A stretch of DNA of 22,402 bases, taken from Ruminococcus sp. (GTDB lineage Bacteria; Bacillota; Clostridia; Oscillospirales; Ruminococcaceae). Below the pieces are notes generated by a model, which did not search any database, was not told the DNA's origin, and saw only the letters and a list, made by a program, of their open reading frames with translations. The stretch spans positions 1 to 22,402 of the forward strand of contig JAMPAO010000040.1 of the NCBI GenBank assembly GCA_023667165.1. The letters are read 5' to 3'. This document shows positions 13,738 through 20,950 of the stretch, piece by piece. The position numbers were made by a program, and so were the translations under genes. The first letter of the stretch is position 1, and each line of letters starts with the position of its first letter.

Positions 13738-14538
13738 TCAATAATATCTTCCCTTGTTGTTCTTGATGAGCTTGATAACGATAACTGCCGCTATAACGCC
13801 CACTATCAGCACTACCACGATAGCTATGACTATGGGGAGAATGCTGTCGTCCTGAGGCGCGTTGGCGGCGATGTTGACCGTGGTGGTCAGCTTTTCGGTG
13901 ACTTCCTCCTCGGGAGCTTCCGTTTCTTTCTCGGTCTTGGCTTCGGTCTTTTTTTCCGCTGCGGCTTCCGTTTCCTCGGCTTCTTCCTCCTCATTATCCT
14001 CTTCCCCGTCGGTATCGGCAGGCTCCGGAGCGGTTATATCGCAGTTGGTAACGGTCACTGCCGTGACTTTCAGCTTTACTCCCGCGTCGCCTATGCATAT
14101 GGCGTAGACCGTGTTGAAATCGGATGTGCCGTATGCCGTTACGATATCGTCATAGGAGAATTTGGCGGAGGTGCTGTCATATTCGTAGGGCGTTACCTTA
14201 TTCCATGTGCCTCTTACATCGGGGTTGACTTCGTTTGGGCCGTCGTCCCATGTCTGCCAGATAAGCTCCAGCGGATTTCCCGACGCGTCCCCGTCGTATG
14301 TATACTCTACGATCACCTCTGAATCGGAGGTCATCCATTCGGGGTTGAAATTCCCCGCGGAATCGTCCGCTCCGCTGAGAGCCGTGTAATGTACAAAGGA
14401 CTGTCCCCATGAGCCCGTAGTTTCCTTTGCGTCGGACACGTCAAACTCGTAATCCTCCGCATATACGGCAAACACCATCATTGCTGCCGCAAACAATCCG
14501 GCGGCAGCCGCCGAAAACGTTTTAAGTATTTTTCTCAT
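13738..14538 (-). CDS. Secreted membrane-anchored protein, possible carbohydrate-binding-like head
   Basis: A 266-residue exported protein. Signal peptide residues 1-27 (basic start, hydrophobic core, VYA before ED). A beta-rich extracellular domain of about 110 residues follows (29-140), with many aromatics and Asp/Gly turns (WGQSFVHYTAL, IVEYTYDGDASGNPLELIWQTW), ending in KVTAVTVTNC. Then comes a low-complexity linker rich in Glu, Ala, Thr and Lys (about 145-215), and a C-terminal helix (about 228-253) with a KNNKGRYY cytoplasmic tail. No LPXTG motif. The head resembles beta-sandwich sugar-binding modules seen in ruminococcal secreted proteins, but I cannot name a family with certainty. Good AAAGGAAAG site before the ATG; own promoter upstream. 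Confidence 0.75.
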   Translation of the reverse strand: MRKILKTFSAAAAGLFAAAMMVFAVYAEDYEFDVSDAKETTGSWGQSFVHYTALSGADDSAGNFNPEWMTSDSEVIVEYTYDGDASGNPLELIWQTWDDGPNEVNPDVRGTWNKVTPYEYDSTSAKFSYDDIVTAYGTSDFNTVYAICIGDAGVKLKVTAVTVTNCDITAPEPADTDGEEDNEEEEAEETEAAAEKKTEAKTEKETEAPEEEVTEKLTTTVNIAANAPQDDSILPIVIAIVVVLIVGVIAAVIVIKLIKNNKGRYY

Positions 14539-14592
14539 AATTATGATCTTTCCTTTCAGACTTTAAATTATGCCGCAGCGTCACGGCGCCTG

Positions 14593-14635
14593 TATAGGCA
14601 ATACCGCACAAAGATCGCGTGCGGTATTGCCTATA
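14593..14635. repeat. Short palindromic repeat, copy 1
   Basis: Perfect 17-bp stem (14593-14609 and 14619-14635; core GGCAATACCGCAC) with loop AAAGATCGC. A second copy in the same orientation lies at 18701-18743. It sits right at the predicted transcript start of the surface-protein gene, so its mRNA would begin with this hairpin. Confidence 0.85.
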
Positions 14636-14639
14636 ATAT

Positions 14640-14668
14640 ATTGTATAACATTTCGGTGAAAAAGTCAA
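14640..14668 (-). promoter_or_regulatory. Promoter of the surface-protein gene
   Basis: Minus strand TTGACT (plus 14663-14668), 17 bp, TACAAT (plus 14640-14645). The leader is about 95 nt and begins with the palindromic repeat. Confidence 0.72.
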
Positions 14669-14682
14669 CCGCTTTTTTCACC
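14655..14682. repeat. Hairpin between the dnaI stop and the surface-protein promoter
   Basis: GGTGAAAAA (14655-14663) can pair with the complementary TTTTTTCACC (14673-14682). It overlaps the -35 of the surface-protein gene and lies about 55 bp past the dnaI stop. It could help end the dnaD-dnaI transcript; no clean terminator is seen there. Confidence 0.35.
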
Positions 14683-14736
14683 TACAACCCGCATACGGAC
14701 GGCGGCGATTTTGTCTATATTATCAACGGCTCCGTA

Positions 14737-15714
14737 TTACCCGTTCAGTCTTTTTAGCTGCCTAATATCCTTTCCCGCAAGGTACAGCACCTCGTAATAT
14801 CCCGCGATACGCGAGATTATCCTTTCGTTATAGGTCTTGTACAGCTCGTCGAGAGTGAGATTTGAGCTGATCACCGCAGGCAGACCCATATTTATCCGCG
14901 AATTGATGATGTTGTAAAGAGCCGACTCGTAAAAAGAGCTGTGGAATTCCGAACCGAGATCGTCGATTATCAGCAGATCGCAGTCAAGGAGAGCCGCCAG
15001 AGTATCTCCGCCCTCCTCGCGGCCGAAATGCTCCTTTTCGATATTCTCAAGAAGATTGACCGCCGATCCGTATATCACATTAAAGCCGTTTGCGATAAGC
15101 TCCTTTGCGATGGACATGGACAGGTGAGTTTTTCCCACCCCTGTCCTGCCGATCATCAGCAGGCTTTTGGAGCTGCGCGAAAAGCTGTCGGCATATTTTA
15201 TGCAGAAATCCAGATTTCCCGCCATTTTTTCATAGCAGTCCCTGCCGTCGATAACGCAGTTCCTGTAGTAGCTCAGATCGAAGTGGGAAAAATCCGCTGC
15301 GGGCATATTGGCGGTGCGGTTGAGTTCCTCTGCGGCGATCCTGCCGATCAGCCGCTTCATGCAGCCGCACATTCCCCTTTCGGTATATCCCGTGTCGCCG
15401 CATTCCCTGCACCTGAAATGCACCTCCAGATAGTCCTCGGGATATCCGTTCGCGGTCAGCGCGTCCCTTATCATCTGTCTGCCGGAAAGGCTGCCGCTGC
15501 GTATTTTTTCAAAGCTTTCCTTGTAATCCCCGCTGCGCCTGACGATAAGAGCGGACAGTTCCGAGGCTGTTCGTGCAAGCATTTTCTGCACCTCTCCCAC
15601 CTGCGGCAGCTTTGCGGCGATCTCTCTGCGTCTGCTCTCCGCCTCGGCAAGAGCGAGCTGACGGCGTTTCTCCATTTCCGTATTGGCTCTGCGGCGTATT
15701 TCTATCCTGTTCAT
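14737..15714 (-). CDS. dnaI: DnaI/DnaC-type replicative helicase loader (AAA+ ATPase)
   Basis: Primosomal ATPase that loads the DnaB/DnaC helicase. The 325-residue protein has a long basic helical N-terminus (1-75), a zinc-binding module with C102, C105, C116 and C118 (CRECGDTGY, MCGCMKR), and an AAA+ domain: Walker A GRTGVGKTH (189-197), Walker B LLIIDDLGSE (247-256), sensor-1 region AVISSNLTLDEL (280-291) and an arginine-finger area around ERIISRIAGY. The zinc module plus AAA+ order is that of Bacillus DnaI. AAGGG precedes the ATG, 27 nt after repeat copy B. It follows the dnaD-like gene on the same strand, a natural primosome pair. Confidence 0.88.
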   Translation of the reverse strand: MNRIEIRRRANTEMEKRRQLALAEAESRRREIAAKLPQVGEVQKMLARTASELSALIVRRSGDYKESFEKIRSGSLSGRQMIRDALTANGYPEDYLEVHFRCRECGDTGYTERGMCGCMKRLIGRIAAEELNRTANMPAADFSHFDLSYYRNCVIDGRDCYEKMAGNLDFCIKYADSFSRSSKSLLMIGRTGVGKTHLSMSIAKELIANGFNVIYGSAVNLLENIEKEHFGREEGGDTLAALLDCDLLIIDDLGSEFHSSFYESALYNIINSRINMGLPAVISSNLTLDELYKTYNERIISRIAGYYEVLYLAGKDIRQLKRLNG

Positions 15715-15741
15715 GGCAATATCCCTTCGGTTTTTTTACGG

Positions 15742-15870
15742 TTTCAAAGCTCTGCTTTCAGGCAAGCAGAGGGTGTGCTGTGCACGCCGCATTCAGTTGG
15801 GGATTGTACCCTCACTGAATGCAGATGTCCCCCGCCGCTGAACGAGGCGGGGACATCATCTGCGGTTATA
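15742..15870 (-). repeat. Four-hairpin dispersed element, copy B (129 bp)
   Basis: Reverse-complement copy of element A with the same length and about seven base differences, two of them compensating single-base indels. Its first bases (TATAA) supply the stop codon and part of the last Leu codon of the dnaD-like gene; its end is 27 nt before the dnaI start. Stems 2 and 3 carry mismatches, so copy B folds less perfectly than A. Confidence 0.9.
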
Positions 15871-16882
15871 AAGTCGGCGTACTGTTCTTGGCGTGTTCGA
15901 GTATCAAGGACAGATCGAAAGACGGGGAAGCAGATCCTCCCTGCTCCCGTTCACCGCCGCGGCTTTCCCTTTGGATGCGGGAGGTATTTCTTCCCGCAGG
16001 TCTTGTCTGCCTGTCGATATCCTCCGCCTGTTCAGCCGTAACTGCTCCTCCGTCGTGCCATTTGGAAAGTATCTTGTTCATATACCCGAAGCTCAGTTTC
16101 CCTATTCCGTCGACGGTCTTGTCGTACGCAAGCTCCACCAGATCGAGAGGAACATCCCATTCCGCCCATTGTTCGATGTATTTTCTCTGCGCCTTGGTTA
16201 TCTTGGGCGGCAGCTTCAGCCTCGACTGCACTCTCCCCTCGAAAGAATGAGCTTTCTGCATGAGAAGTATCTCGTTTTCCGCCTGCTCGTGGGTGGTGAC
16301 GTTTTTCTCGTACCATGAATGCGCCGTGTCCTCTATGTACGCCATCGAGCCTCGCCCTATGCCGCAGCAGCTTGCAATGAGCATTGTAACTATATCCGCG
16401 CTCATTCCGTAATGATCGTAAAGCATAAGCATAGTCCGCTGATCGTCAAAGGTGAGTATCCTTTTAAGGCTTTCCTCCGCGCTTTTGAACATAAATCTTA
16501 TCTCCTCCGACCCGTTTATCCTCTCGGCTATCTCCTCGGGCAGCAAAGCCTTGGGAGGCTTCACGGCGGCTTCCCTGCGCGGGGGGGAGGGAGGCGCGGA
16601 CAGTATTTTTATATTCTCCTTTACACGCCTGCTCTCCGAGGGGGAGCCGTCGTTTTCCGATTCGCATATAACACCCACGTTCTTCCAATAGGAAACCGCG
16701 TCCTCCACGTCCTCGGCGGTAACGCCGATATCCTGCGGATCGTCGGGGGTATGCTTATATTTCAGCAAATATATGAGCACCTTGACCGCCTTGCCGCTTG
16801 CCAGCTTCAGATGATCTTCCGCTACGGCGTCGGGAACGGCGAATACCCCGCCGCTTATATCCCAATTGATCTTGCATTTCAT
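15866..16882 (-). CDS. DnaD/DnaB-type replication initiation protein
   Basis: Primosomal DNA-remodelling protein acting with the helicase loader. The 338 residues hold an N-terminal winged-helix-like part (about 1-95), a basic proline-rich linker (SAPPSPPRREAAVKPPK, 95-111), then two DnaD C-terminal (DnaB_2) domains. The first ends around YIEDTAHSWYEKNV (182-195) and the second around FGYMNKILSKWHDGG (265-279), the family's hallmark tyrosine-to-tryptophan helix. The tail is hydrophilic. AGAGGAA precedes the ATG. The stop codon lies inside repeat copy B, so the original C-terminus may have been altered by insertion of the element. It shares a transcript with dnaI, from a perfect promoter. Confidence 0.87.
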   Translation of the reverse strand: MKCKINWDISGGVFAVPDAVAEDHLKLASGKAVKVLIYLLKYKHTPDDPQDIGVTAEDVEDAVSYWKNVGVICESENDGSPSESRRVKENIKILSAPPSPPRREAAVKPPKALLPEEIAERINGSEEIRFMFKSAEESLKRILTFDDQRTMLMLYDHYGMSADIVTMLIASCCGIGRGSMAYIEDTAHSWYEKNVTTHEQAENEILLMQKAHSFEGRVQSRLKLPPKITKAQRKYIEQWAEWDVPLDLVELAYDKTVDGIGKLSFGYMNKILSKWHDGGAVTAEQAEDIDRQTRPAGRNTSRIQRESRGGEREQGGSASPSFDLSLILEHAKNSTPTL

Positions 16883-16921
16883 AATAATTCCTCTTTTGTT
16901 CCGTATATTTTATATGAAATA

Positions 16922-16950
16922 ATTATACCTCATTTTGCCTTAAATGTCAA
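16922..16950 (-). promoter_or_regulatory. Consensus SigA promoter of dnaD-dnaI
   Basis: Minus strand TTGACA (plus 16945-16950), 17 bp, TATAAT (plus 16922-16927): a full consensus match, about 40 bp before the start codon. Confidence 0.88.
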
Positions 16951-16999
16951 TTTGCCCGAACATACAAATTTCCGCCGCTTTTTTGTGGCATAGAACATA

Positions 17000-17035
17000 A
17001 GAACCTGTTCGCACAGAGATATGTGAACAGGTTCT
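17000..17035. repeat. Hairpin next to the SPFH terminator
   Basis: GAACCTGTTC-g-CAC (from 17001) pairs with GTG-AACAGGTTC (17023-17034), a 12-bp stem with one bulged base, loop AGAGATAT. It lies between the dnaD promoter and the SPFH terminator. It could be a terminator in the plus direction or a repeat. Confidence 0.4.
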
Positions 17036-17068
17036 AAAAAGCTTCGGCTCCTTTCGGAAACCGAAGCT
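17036..17068 (-). terminator. Terminator of the nfeD-SPFH operon
   Basis: An 8-bp stem AGCTTCGG/CCGAAGCT (17040-17047, 17061-17068) followed on the minus strand by five T. It lies 43 bp past the SPFH stop. Confidence 0.72.
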
Positions 17069-17110
17069 CCGGCACGCCGTATACCGGCTGAAAACGGCAC
17101 GAGATCGGAG

Positions 17111-18085
17111 TTATTCCTTATCCGAGCTGTCCGTATTTTCCGAGGCGATCTCTTTTAAGGAAGCCGCAAGACCCGCAAGACCCTGTATCTCCGAGGGAAT
17201 GATTATCTTTGTAGCTCTTCCGTCTGCCGCCTTTGCAAACGCCTCCAGGCTCTTAATGGCGATAACGGACTTGGACGGATTTGCGGCGTTGAGCTTTTCG
17301 ATGGCGTCGGCAAGAGCTTTCTGCACGTTTCTGATAGACTCTGCCTCGCCCTCCGCTTCCAGTATCTTCTGCTGTCTGACGGCGTCGGCGCGGAGTATCA
17401 TAGCCTGCTTCTGAGCCTCCGCCTGAAGAATGGCTGCCTGCTTATCCGCCTCCGCACGGAGTATCTTTGACTCCTTTTCACCCTCGGCAACAAGTACCTG
17501 TGACTTCTTTTCGCCCTCTGCCTGAAGGATCTTCTCACGGCGTTCGCGCTCCGCTTTCATCTGCTTCTCCATGGCGTCCTGTATCTCGCGGGGCGGCAGG
17601 ATGTTTTTAAGCTCCACGCGGTTTACCTTTATGCCCCAGCGGTCCGTCGCCTGGTCGAGGATAGCGGTGATCTTCGTATTGATAACATCTCTTGACGTAA
17701 GGGTGGCGTCCAGCTCCATTTCACCGATGATATTTCTAAGGGTGGTCGCCGAAAGATTTTCTATAGCCGACAGAGGTCTTTCAACGCCGTATGTGTACAG
17801 CTTGGCGTCCGTGACCGTAAAGAAAACCACCGTGTCTATCTGCATGGTAACGTTATCCTTTGTGATGACCGGCTGCGGCTTGAAGTCTACGACCTGCTCC
17901 TTTATGGAAACTCTCTTTACGACCTTGTCGATAATGGGTATAACATAGTGAGGACCCGTATGCAAAGCTCCCGAAAAGGCTCCCAGACGTTCCACCACGT
18001 AGACCTGCGCCTGCGGCACGATCTTGATACCGGAAATTACGATAATAACGAGAATGATAATAACTGTGATAACAGCAAACGGCAT
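17111..18085 (-). CDS. SPFH/band-7 membrane protein (stomatin-like)
   Basis: Scaffold protein of membrane microdomains that oligomerises on the cytoplasmic membrane; in this family it usually pairs with NfeD. The product (324 residues from the chosen start) has one N-terminal membrane helix, the SPFH domain (about 22-180; VPQAQVYVVERLGAF, NLSATTLRNIIGEMELD, WGIKVNRVELKNI) and a long Ala/Glu/Lys coiled coil (about 175-250, repeats of the form AEGEKxSxxLxAEAxKQA). I choose the ATG at 18083-18085, with GGGAG eight bases ahead. The GTG three codons upstream would overlap that Shine-Dalgarno. It is 15 bp after nfeD, in the same operon. Confidence 0.93.
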   Translation of the reverse strand: MPFAVITVIIILVIIVISGIKIVPQAQVYVVERLGAFSGALHTGPHYVIPIIDKVVKRVSIKEQVVDFKPQPVITKDNVTMQIDTVVFFTVTDAKLYTYGVERPLSAIENLSATTLRNIIGEMELDATLTSRDVINTKITAILDQATDRWGIKVNRVELKNILPPREIQDAMEKQMKAERERREKILQAEGEKKSQVLVAEGEKESKILRAEADKQAAILQAEAQKQAMILRADAVRQQKILEAEGEAESIRNVQKALADAIEKLNAANPSKSVIAIKSLEAFAKAADGRATKIIIPSEIQGLAGLAASLKEIASENTDSSDKE

Positions 18086-18100
18086 TACAGCCACTCCCTT

Positions 18101-18595
18101 TCAAATTTGATTTTTGTTGCTTTTGCCGCCGGACTTTGCCCCGTCGGGCGGAACGTCCGGCTTTTTTTTGTCCGCGACAGCCGTAACCGTAAGGAATGCG
18201 ACTCCCTTATCCGTGACAGTGACGGAAGCTCCCTCGGGGATCGCCGAACCGTCGGCTGAAACCGCTCCCCAGTCAACACCGTCCAAACGCACTCTGCCCG
18301 AGCCTGCGTCGTTGTCTATCCTTTCGATGACGACAGCTTTTTTGCCTATATCAAGCTCGCCGTTGGTGGGAATATATTTTTTGGGCATGATTTTTTTCAG
18401 CGCAGGTCTTGTAGCCGCCAGCGATACTATCGAAACGATCAGGAACACCGCGATCTGCACCGCCTCGGGCGCGCCCAGCAATGCCGCGATCATGGCAGCC
18501 AGCGCTCCGAAAGCGAACCACACGGACAGCAGCGAAAAGCTCGCCGCCTCCACAAGCACGGCTGCCGCCAGCACGATTATCCATATAACATACAT
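18101..18595 (-). CDS. NfeD family membrane protein
   Basis: The short, truncated-protease form of NfeD, partner of SPFH proteins in membrane organisation. The 164-residue product has three or four membrane segments (about 3-70; WIIVLAAAVLVEAASFSLLS, then two further hydrophobic runs) and a C-terminal OB-fold (about 82-140; GKKAVVIERIDNDAGSGRVRLDG, given as residues 84-106). It ends in a charged Lys/Pro/Gly tail. AAAGGAG precedes the ATG at a slightly long 12 bases. Gene order nfeD-SPFH is the usual one. Confidence 0.9.
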   Translation of the reverse strand: MYVIWIIVLAAAVLVEAASFSLLSVWFAFGALAAMIAALLGAPEAVQIAVFLIVSIVSLAATRPALKKIMPKKYIPTNGELDIGKKAVVIERIDNDAGSGRVRLDGVDWGAVSADGSAIPEGASVTVTDKGVAFLTVTAVADKKKPDVPPDGAKSGGKSNKNQI

Positions 18596-18656
18596 ATTCT
18601 GCGTTCACTCCTTTCAGACAAACTGTCTTACGGCGATCGGTACTGCTCACAATATT

Positions 18657-18685
18657 ATATTACCACATTTTGCGGTACAAATCAA
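18657..18685 (-). promoter_or_regulatory. Probable promoter of nfeD-SPFH
   Basis: Minus strand TTGATT (plus 18680-18685), 17 bp, TAATAT (plus 18657-18662); a TATAAT three bases further on is an alternative -10. The palindromic repeat copy 2 lies just upstream. Confidence 0.6.
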
Positions 18686-18700
18686 TAGTTTTTTATTTTT

Positions 18701-18743
18701 TTAAGGCAATACCGCACAAAGATTGCGTGCGGTGTTGCCTTAA
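18701..18743. repeat. Short palindromic repeat, copy 2
   Basis: A 17-bp stem with one G-T pair (arms 18701-18717 and 18727-18743), loop AAAGATTGC. Core and loop match copy 1 at 14593-14635 with two base changes over the shared 35 bp, same orientation. It lies between the aldo/keto reductase terminator and the nfeD promoter. Confidence 0.85.
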
Positions 18744-18756
18744 CACGGCGGATAAA

Positions 18757-18795
18757 ATAAGAAAGTCCGCGGCGGTAAACAATAACGCCGCGGAC
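18757..18795 (-). terminator. Terminator of the aldo/keto reductase gene
   Basis: A 10-bp perfect GC-rich stem GTCCGCGGCG (18765-18774 and 18786-18795) just past the stop. On the minus strand it is followed by TTTCTTATTTT. Confidence 0.82.
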
Positions 18796-18807
18796 GTCCT
18801 TTTACGC

Positions 18808-19929
18808 TTACTGTCCGTCAAACTCCGCCGCCACTTCCGTCAGCAGGCTGCGTATCTCCAGATGCTGGGGACAGCTATGCTCGCATTTTCCGCATTTTAT
18901 GCAGTCCGAAGCCTTTCCGCCGCCGGCGGTATGTACGCTGTGATAATAGAAATCGGAATTCCAGTCCTTAAACTGCTTCTTTGCGTTAAGACAGGCAAAC
19001 AGGTCGGGAATCGATATCCCGGCGGGGCAGCCGTCAACGCAGTATCGGCAGGATGTGCAGGGAATAAGATCCATGCCCTTTATTATGCTCCTAACCCTTG
19101 CCACCGCTCCCCTTTCAGCCTCGTCAAGAGGCTTGAGATCAGCCATGAAGCCGGTATTGTCCGCTATCTGCTCCATGCTGCTCATTCCGGAAAGCACCAT
19201 CATAACTCCCTCGAAGCCTGCGGCGTATCTGACGGCATAGCTCGCGGGAGAGCCGCCGCCGAGAGCATTGAAAATATCCTTTGCCTCTTTCGGAGGATCG
19301 GCAAGGCTGCCGCCTTTTACAGGCTCCATGACGATAACCGGCTTGCCGTGCTTCCGGCAGACCTCGTAGCATTTCCCGCCCTCCACGGCGGGATCGTCGT
19401 AATCCACGTAGTTAAACTGTATCCGCACCGCTTCAACATCGGGATGCTCGGTAAGTATCCTGTCAAGCAGCTCCGCCTTGTCGTGGAACGAAAGTCCCAC
19501 GTGACGTATTTTTCCCTCTTTCTTCAGCTCCATAGCCGTTTCATAGGCTCTGCACCTGTTGTATTTATCGTAATTGCCCGAATTTTGCGCGTGCATAAGA
19601 TAAAAATCAAAATAGTCCACGCCGCATTCCCTGAGCTGGCTTTCAAAAAAAGGACGTATATCGCTTTCGGAATTGAAATAATTTTCGGTCAGCTTGTCGG
19701 TAAGTATGAATTTTTCCCGCTCATAACGCTGTGAAACGCATTCCTTGACGGCGTTCTCGCTTTTTTCGCCCATATATCCGTGAGCGGTGTCGAAATAATT
19801 GAAACCCGCGTCCATAAACACATCGACCATTGCGCAAAGCGTTTCGCGGTCTATCTCTCCGCCTTTCATGGGCAGCCGCATGAAGCCGAAACCCAGCTTT
19901 TTCTTCACATTTTCAAAATATTCGCTCAA
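18808..19929 (-). CDS. Aldo/keto reductase with C-terminal 2x[4Fe-4S] domain
   Basis: Two-part oxidoreductase of 373 residues. The N-terminal NAD(P)H-dependent barrel (about 10-270) has the full tetrad D47, Y52, K79 and H113. The C-terminal ferredoxin-like domain has two clusters: C291, C294, C297, C301 (CTSCRYCVDGCP) and C343, C346, C349, C353 (CIKCGKCEHSCP). This fusion is common in anaerobic Firmicutes; the physiological substrate is unknown, but the clusters suggest electron exchange with ferredoxin-like partners. The frame opens with TTG (19927-19929) after AAAGGA; the following SEYFENVKKKLGFGFMRLP fits the family, so TTG is taken. It is a single-gene unit with a long leader. Confidence 0.93.
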   Translation of the reverse strand: MSEYFENVKKKLGFGFMRLPMKGGEIDRETLCAMVDVFMDAGFNYFDTAHGYMGEKSENAVKECVSQRYEREKFILTDKLTENYFNSESDIRPFFESQLRECGVDYFDFYLMHAQNSGNYDKYNRCRAYETAMELKKEGKIRHVGLSFHDKAELLDRILTEHPDVEAVRIQFNYVDYDDPAVEGGKCYEVCRKHGKPVIVMEPVKGGSLADPPKEAKDIFNALGGGSPASYAVRYAAGFEGVMMVLSGMSSMEQIADNTGFMADLKPLDEAERGAVARVRSIIKGMDLIPCTSCRYCVDGCPAGISIPDLFACLNAKKQFKDWNSDFYYHSVHTAGGGKASDCIKCGKCEHSCPQHLEIRSLLTEVAAEFDGQ

Positions 19930-20116
19930 AAAAACCGCTTCCTTTCATTTGACGGGGAAACGTTCTCCCCCTGTGATACGGCAGCGCCCCGCCGCCTCGC
20001 GTATTTTACCGATCTCCCGTTGAATTATGCGCGTTATCCCGGCATAAGTCCCATATATCAAGGATTTTGCGCCGATTTCCCGTTAATGATCCCAACCGGA
20101 ACGGTATTGCATAAAC
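19930..20116 (-). promoter_or_regulatory. Long structured leader of the aldo/keto reductase gene
   Basis: About 180 nt lie between the predicted start point and the TTG codon, with no gene. It holds an imperfect direct repeat (ATTTT-CCGAT-TCCCGTT on plus, 20003-20021 and 20064-20084), a GC-rich hairpin (GGCGGC/GCTGCC near 19981-20003) and a GGGGAGA/TTTCCCC hairpin close to the ribosome binding site. No known riboswitch class is recognised. Confidence 0.4.
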
Positions 20117-20145
20117 ATTATAACATATTTTACAGATTTTTTCAA
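20117..20145 (-). promoter_or_regulatory. SigA promoter of the aldo/keto reductase gene
   Basis: Minus strand TTGAAA (plus 20140-20145), 17 bp, TATAAT with TGT before it (plus 20117-20122). Confidence 0.75.
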
Positions 20146-20227
20146 TACGTTTTCGGCAAATAAGCCTGCTCATTATGTGATTTTTTTGTGAAAATACGGG
20201 GAATTATCCTATTTTTTTCAAAAGCCC

Positions 20228-20256
20228 TTGTAATCGGGCGAAAAATATTGTATAAT
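20228..20256 (+). promoter_or_regulatory. SigA promoter of the M50-scpAB operon
   Basis: TTGTAA (20228-20233), 17 bp, TATAAT (20251-20256). A second TATAAT lies 8 bp further on. The leader is about 35-40 nt. Confidence 0.75.
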
Positions 20257-20299
20257 TAAAGGGTATAATATTCTGTGCAAAGCGGAGATTTCTGTTTTT

Positions 20300-20950
20300 A
20301 TGAACGAAAAATTATTTGAAATACTGATCCACGCCCTGGTGCTGTTTACCGCTCTCCCCGTCCATGAGTGCGCTCACGCCTGGAGCGCGTACAAAATGGG
20401 CGACGATACGGCGAAACGGGAGGGGCGGATTTCCTTGAACCCGTTCAGGCATCTGTCCCTATGGGGCACTGTCATGATGCTGGCGGTGGGGTTCGGCTGG
20501 GGCAAACCCGTAAACGTCAACCCCTCAAACTTCAAGAACCCGAAAAAGGGAATGATGCTGTCCTCTCTGGCGGGACCCGCGTCAAATTTCATAATGGCGT
20601 ATATCGCGATGGTCGCCTGCCGTTTTACGGCGTACGCGTCCTTTGACAACGCGGTGTATCTGTGGCAGATATTCTGGTATATTTCAAGGATAAACCTTTC
20701 CCTGGGCGTGTTCAATTTCCTGCCCATACCGCCCTTGGACGGCTCTAAGATATTCAACGCCGTACTGCCGGAAAAGGTCTACTTCACCATAATGCGTTAC
20801 GAGCAGTATATATTTATGGCTCTTATAATACTTATATACACCGGCGCTTTGGACGGTCCTTTGAGCGCTCTCAACGGAGAGGCGTATTCCTTGATGGTGC
20901 TGCTTACCGGCTGGGTGGATATTCTGATGTCGGCGGTACTTGGGATATGA
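20300..20950 (+). CDS. Site-2 protease (M50) family membrane metallopeptidase
   Basis: Intramembrane zinc protease family. The 216-residue protein has the metal-binding HECAH (H22, E23, H26) in its first membrane helix and the third ligand D147 in LPIPPLDGSK. Four to six membrane segments are visible and no PDZ domain, as in the short SpoIVFB-like/YwhC class. All active-site residues are intact; the substrate is unknown. GGAG lies about 12 bases before the ATG. Its stop overlaps the scpA start by 4 bases (ATGA), an arrangement common in Firmicutes. Confidence 0.92.
   Translation: MNEKLFEILIHALVLFTALPVHECAHAWSAYKMGDDTAKREGRISLNPFRHLSLWGTVMMLAVGFGWGKPVNVNPSNFKNPKKGMMLSSLAGPASNFIMAYIAMVACRFTAYASFDNAVYLWQIFWYISRINLSLGVFNFLPIPPLDGSKIFNAVLPEKVYFTIMRYEQYIFMALIILIYTGALDGPLSALNGEAYSLMVLLTGWVDILMSAVLGI

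Noticed and set aside
14941..16041. Plus-strand reading frame (366 codons) across dnaI, copy B and dnaD
   Set aside because: Spans the non-coding repeat and opposes two well-supported genes; no recognisable domain.
17070..17095. Fourth copy of the dispersed element
   Set aside because: Only an 11-base match (GCACGCCGTAT) to part of copy C; neither conserved end is present.
19930..20116. Cobalamin riboswitch in the aldo/keto reductase leader
   Set aside because: A GGGAA...GGCGCAAAATCC stretch superficially recalls the B12-box region, but the remaining conserved elements of that class are not found.
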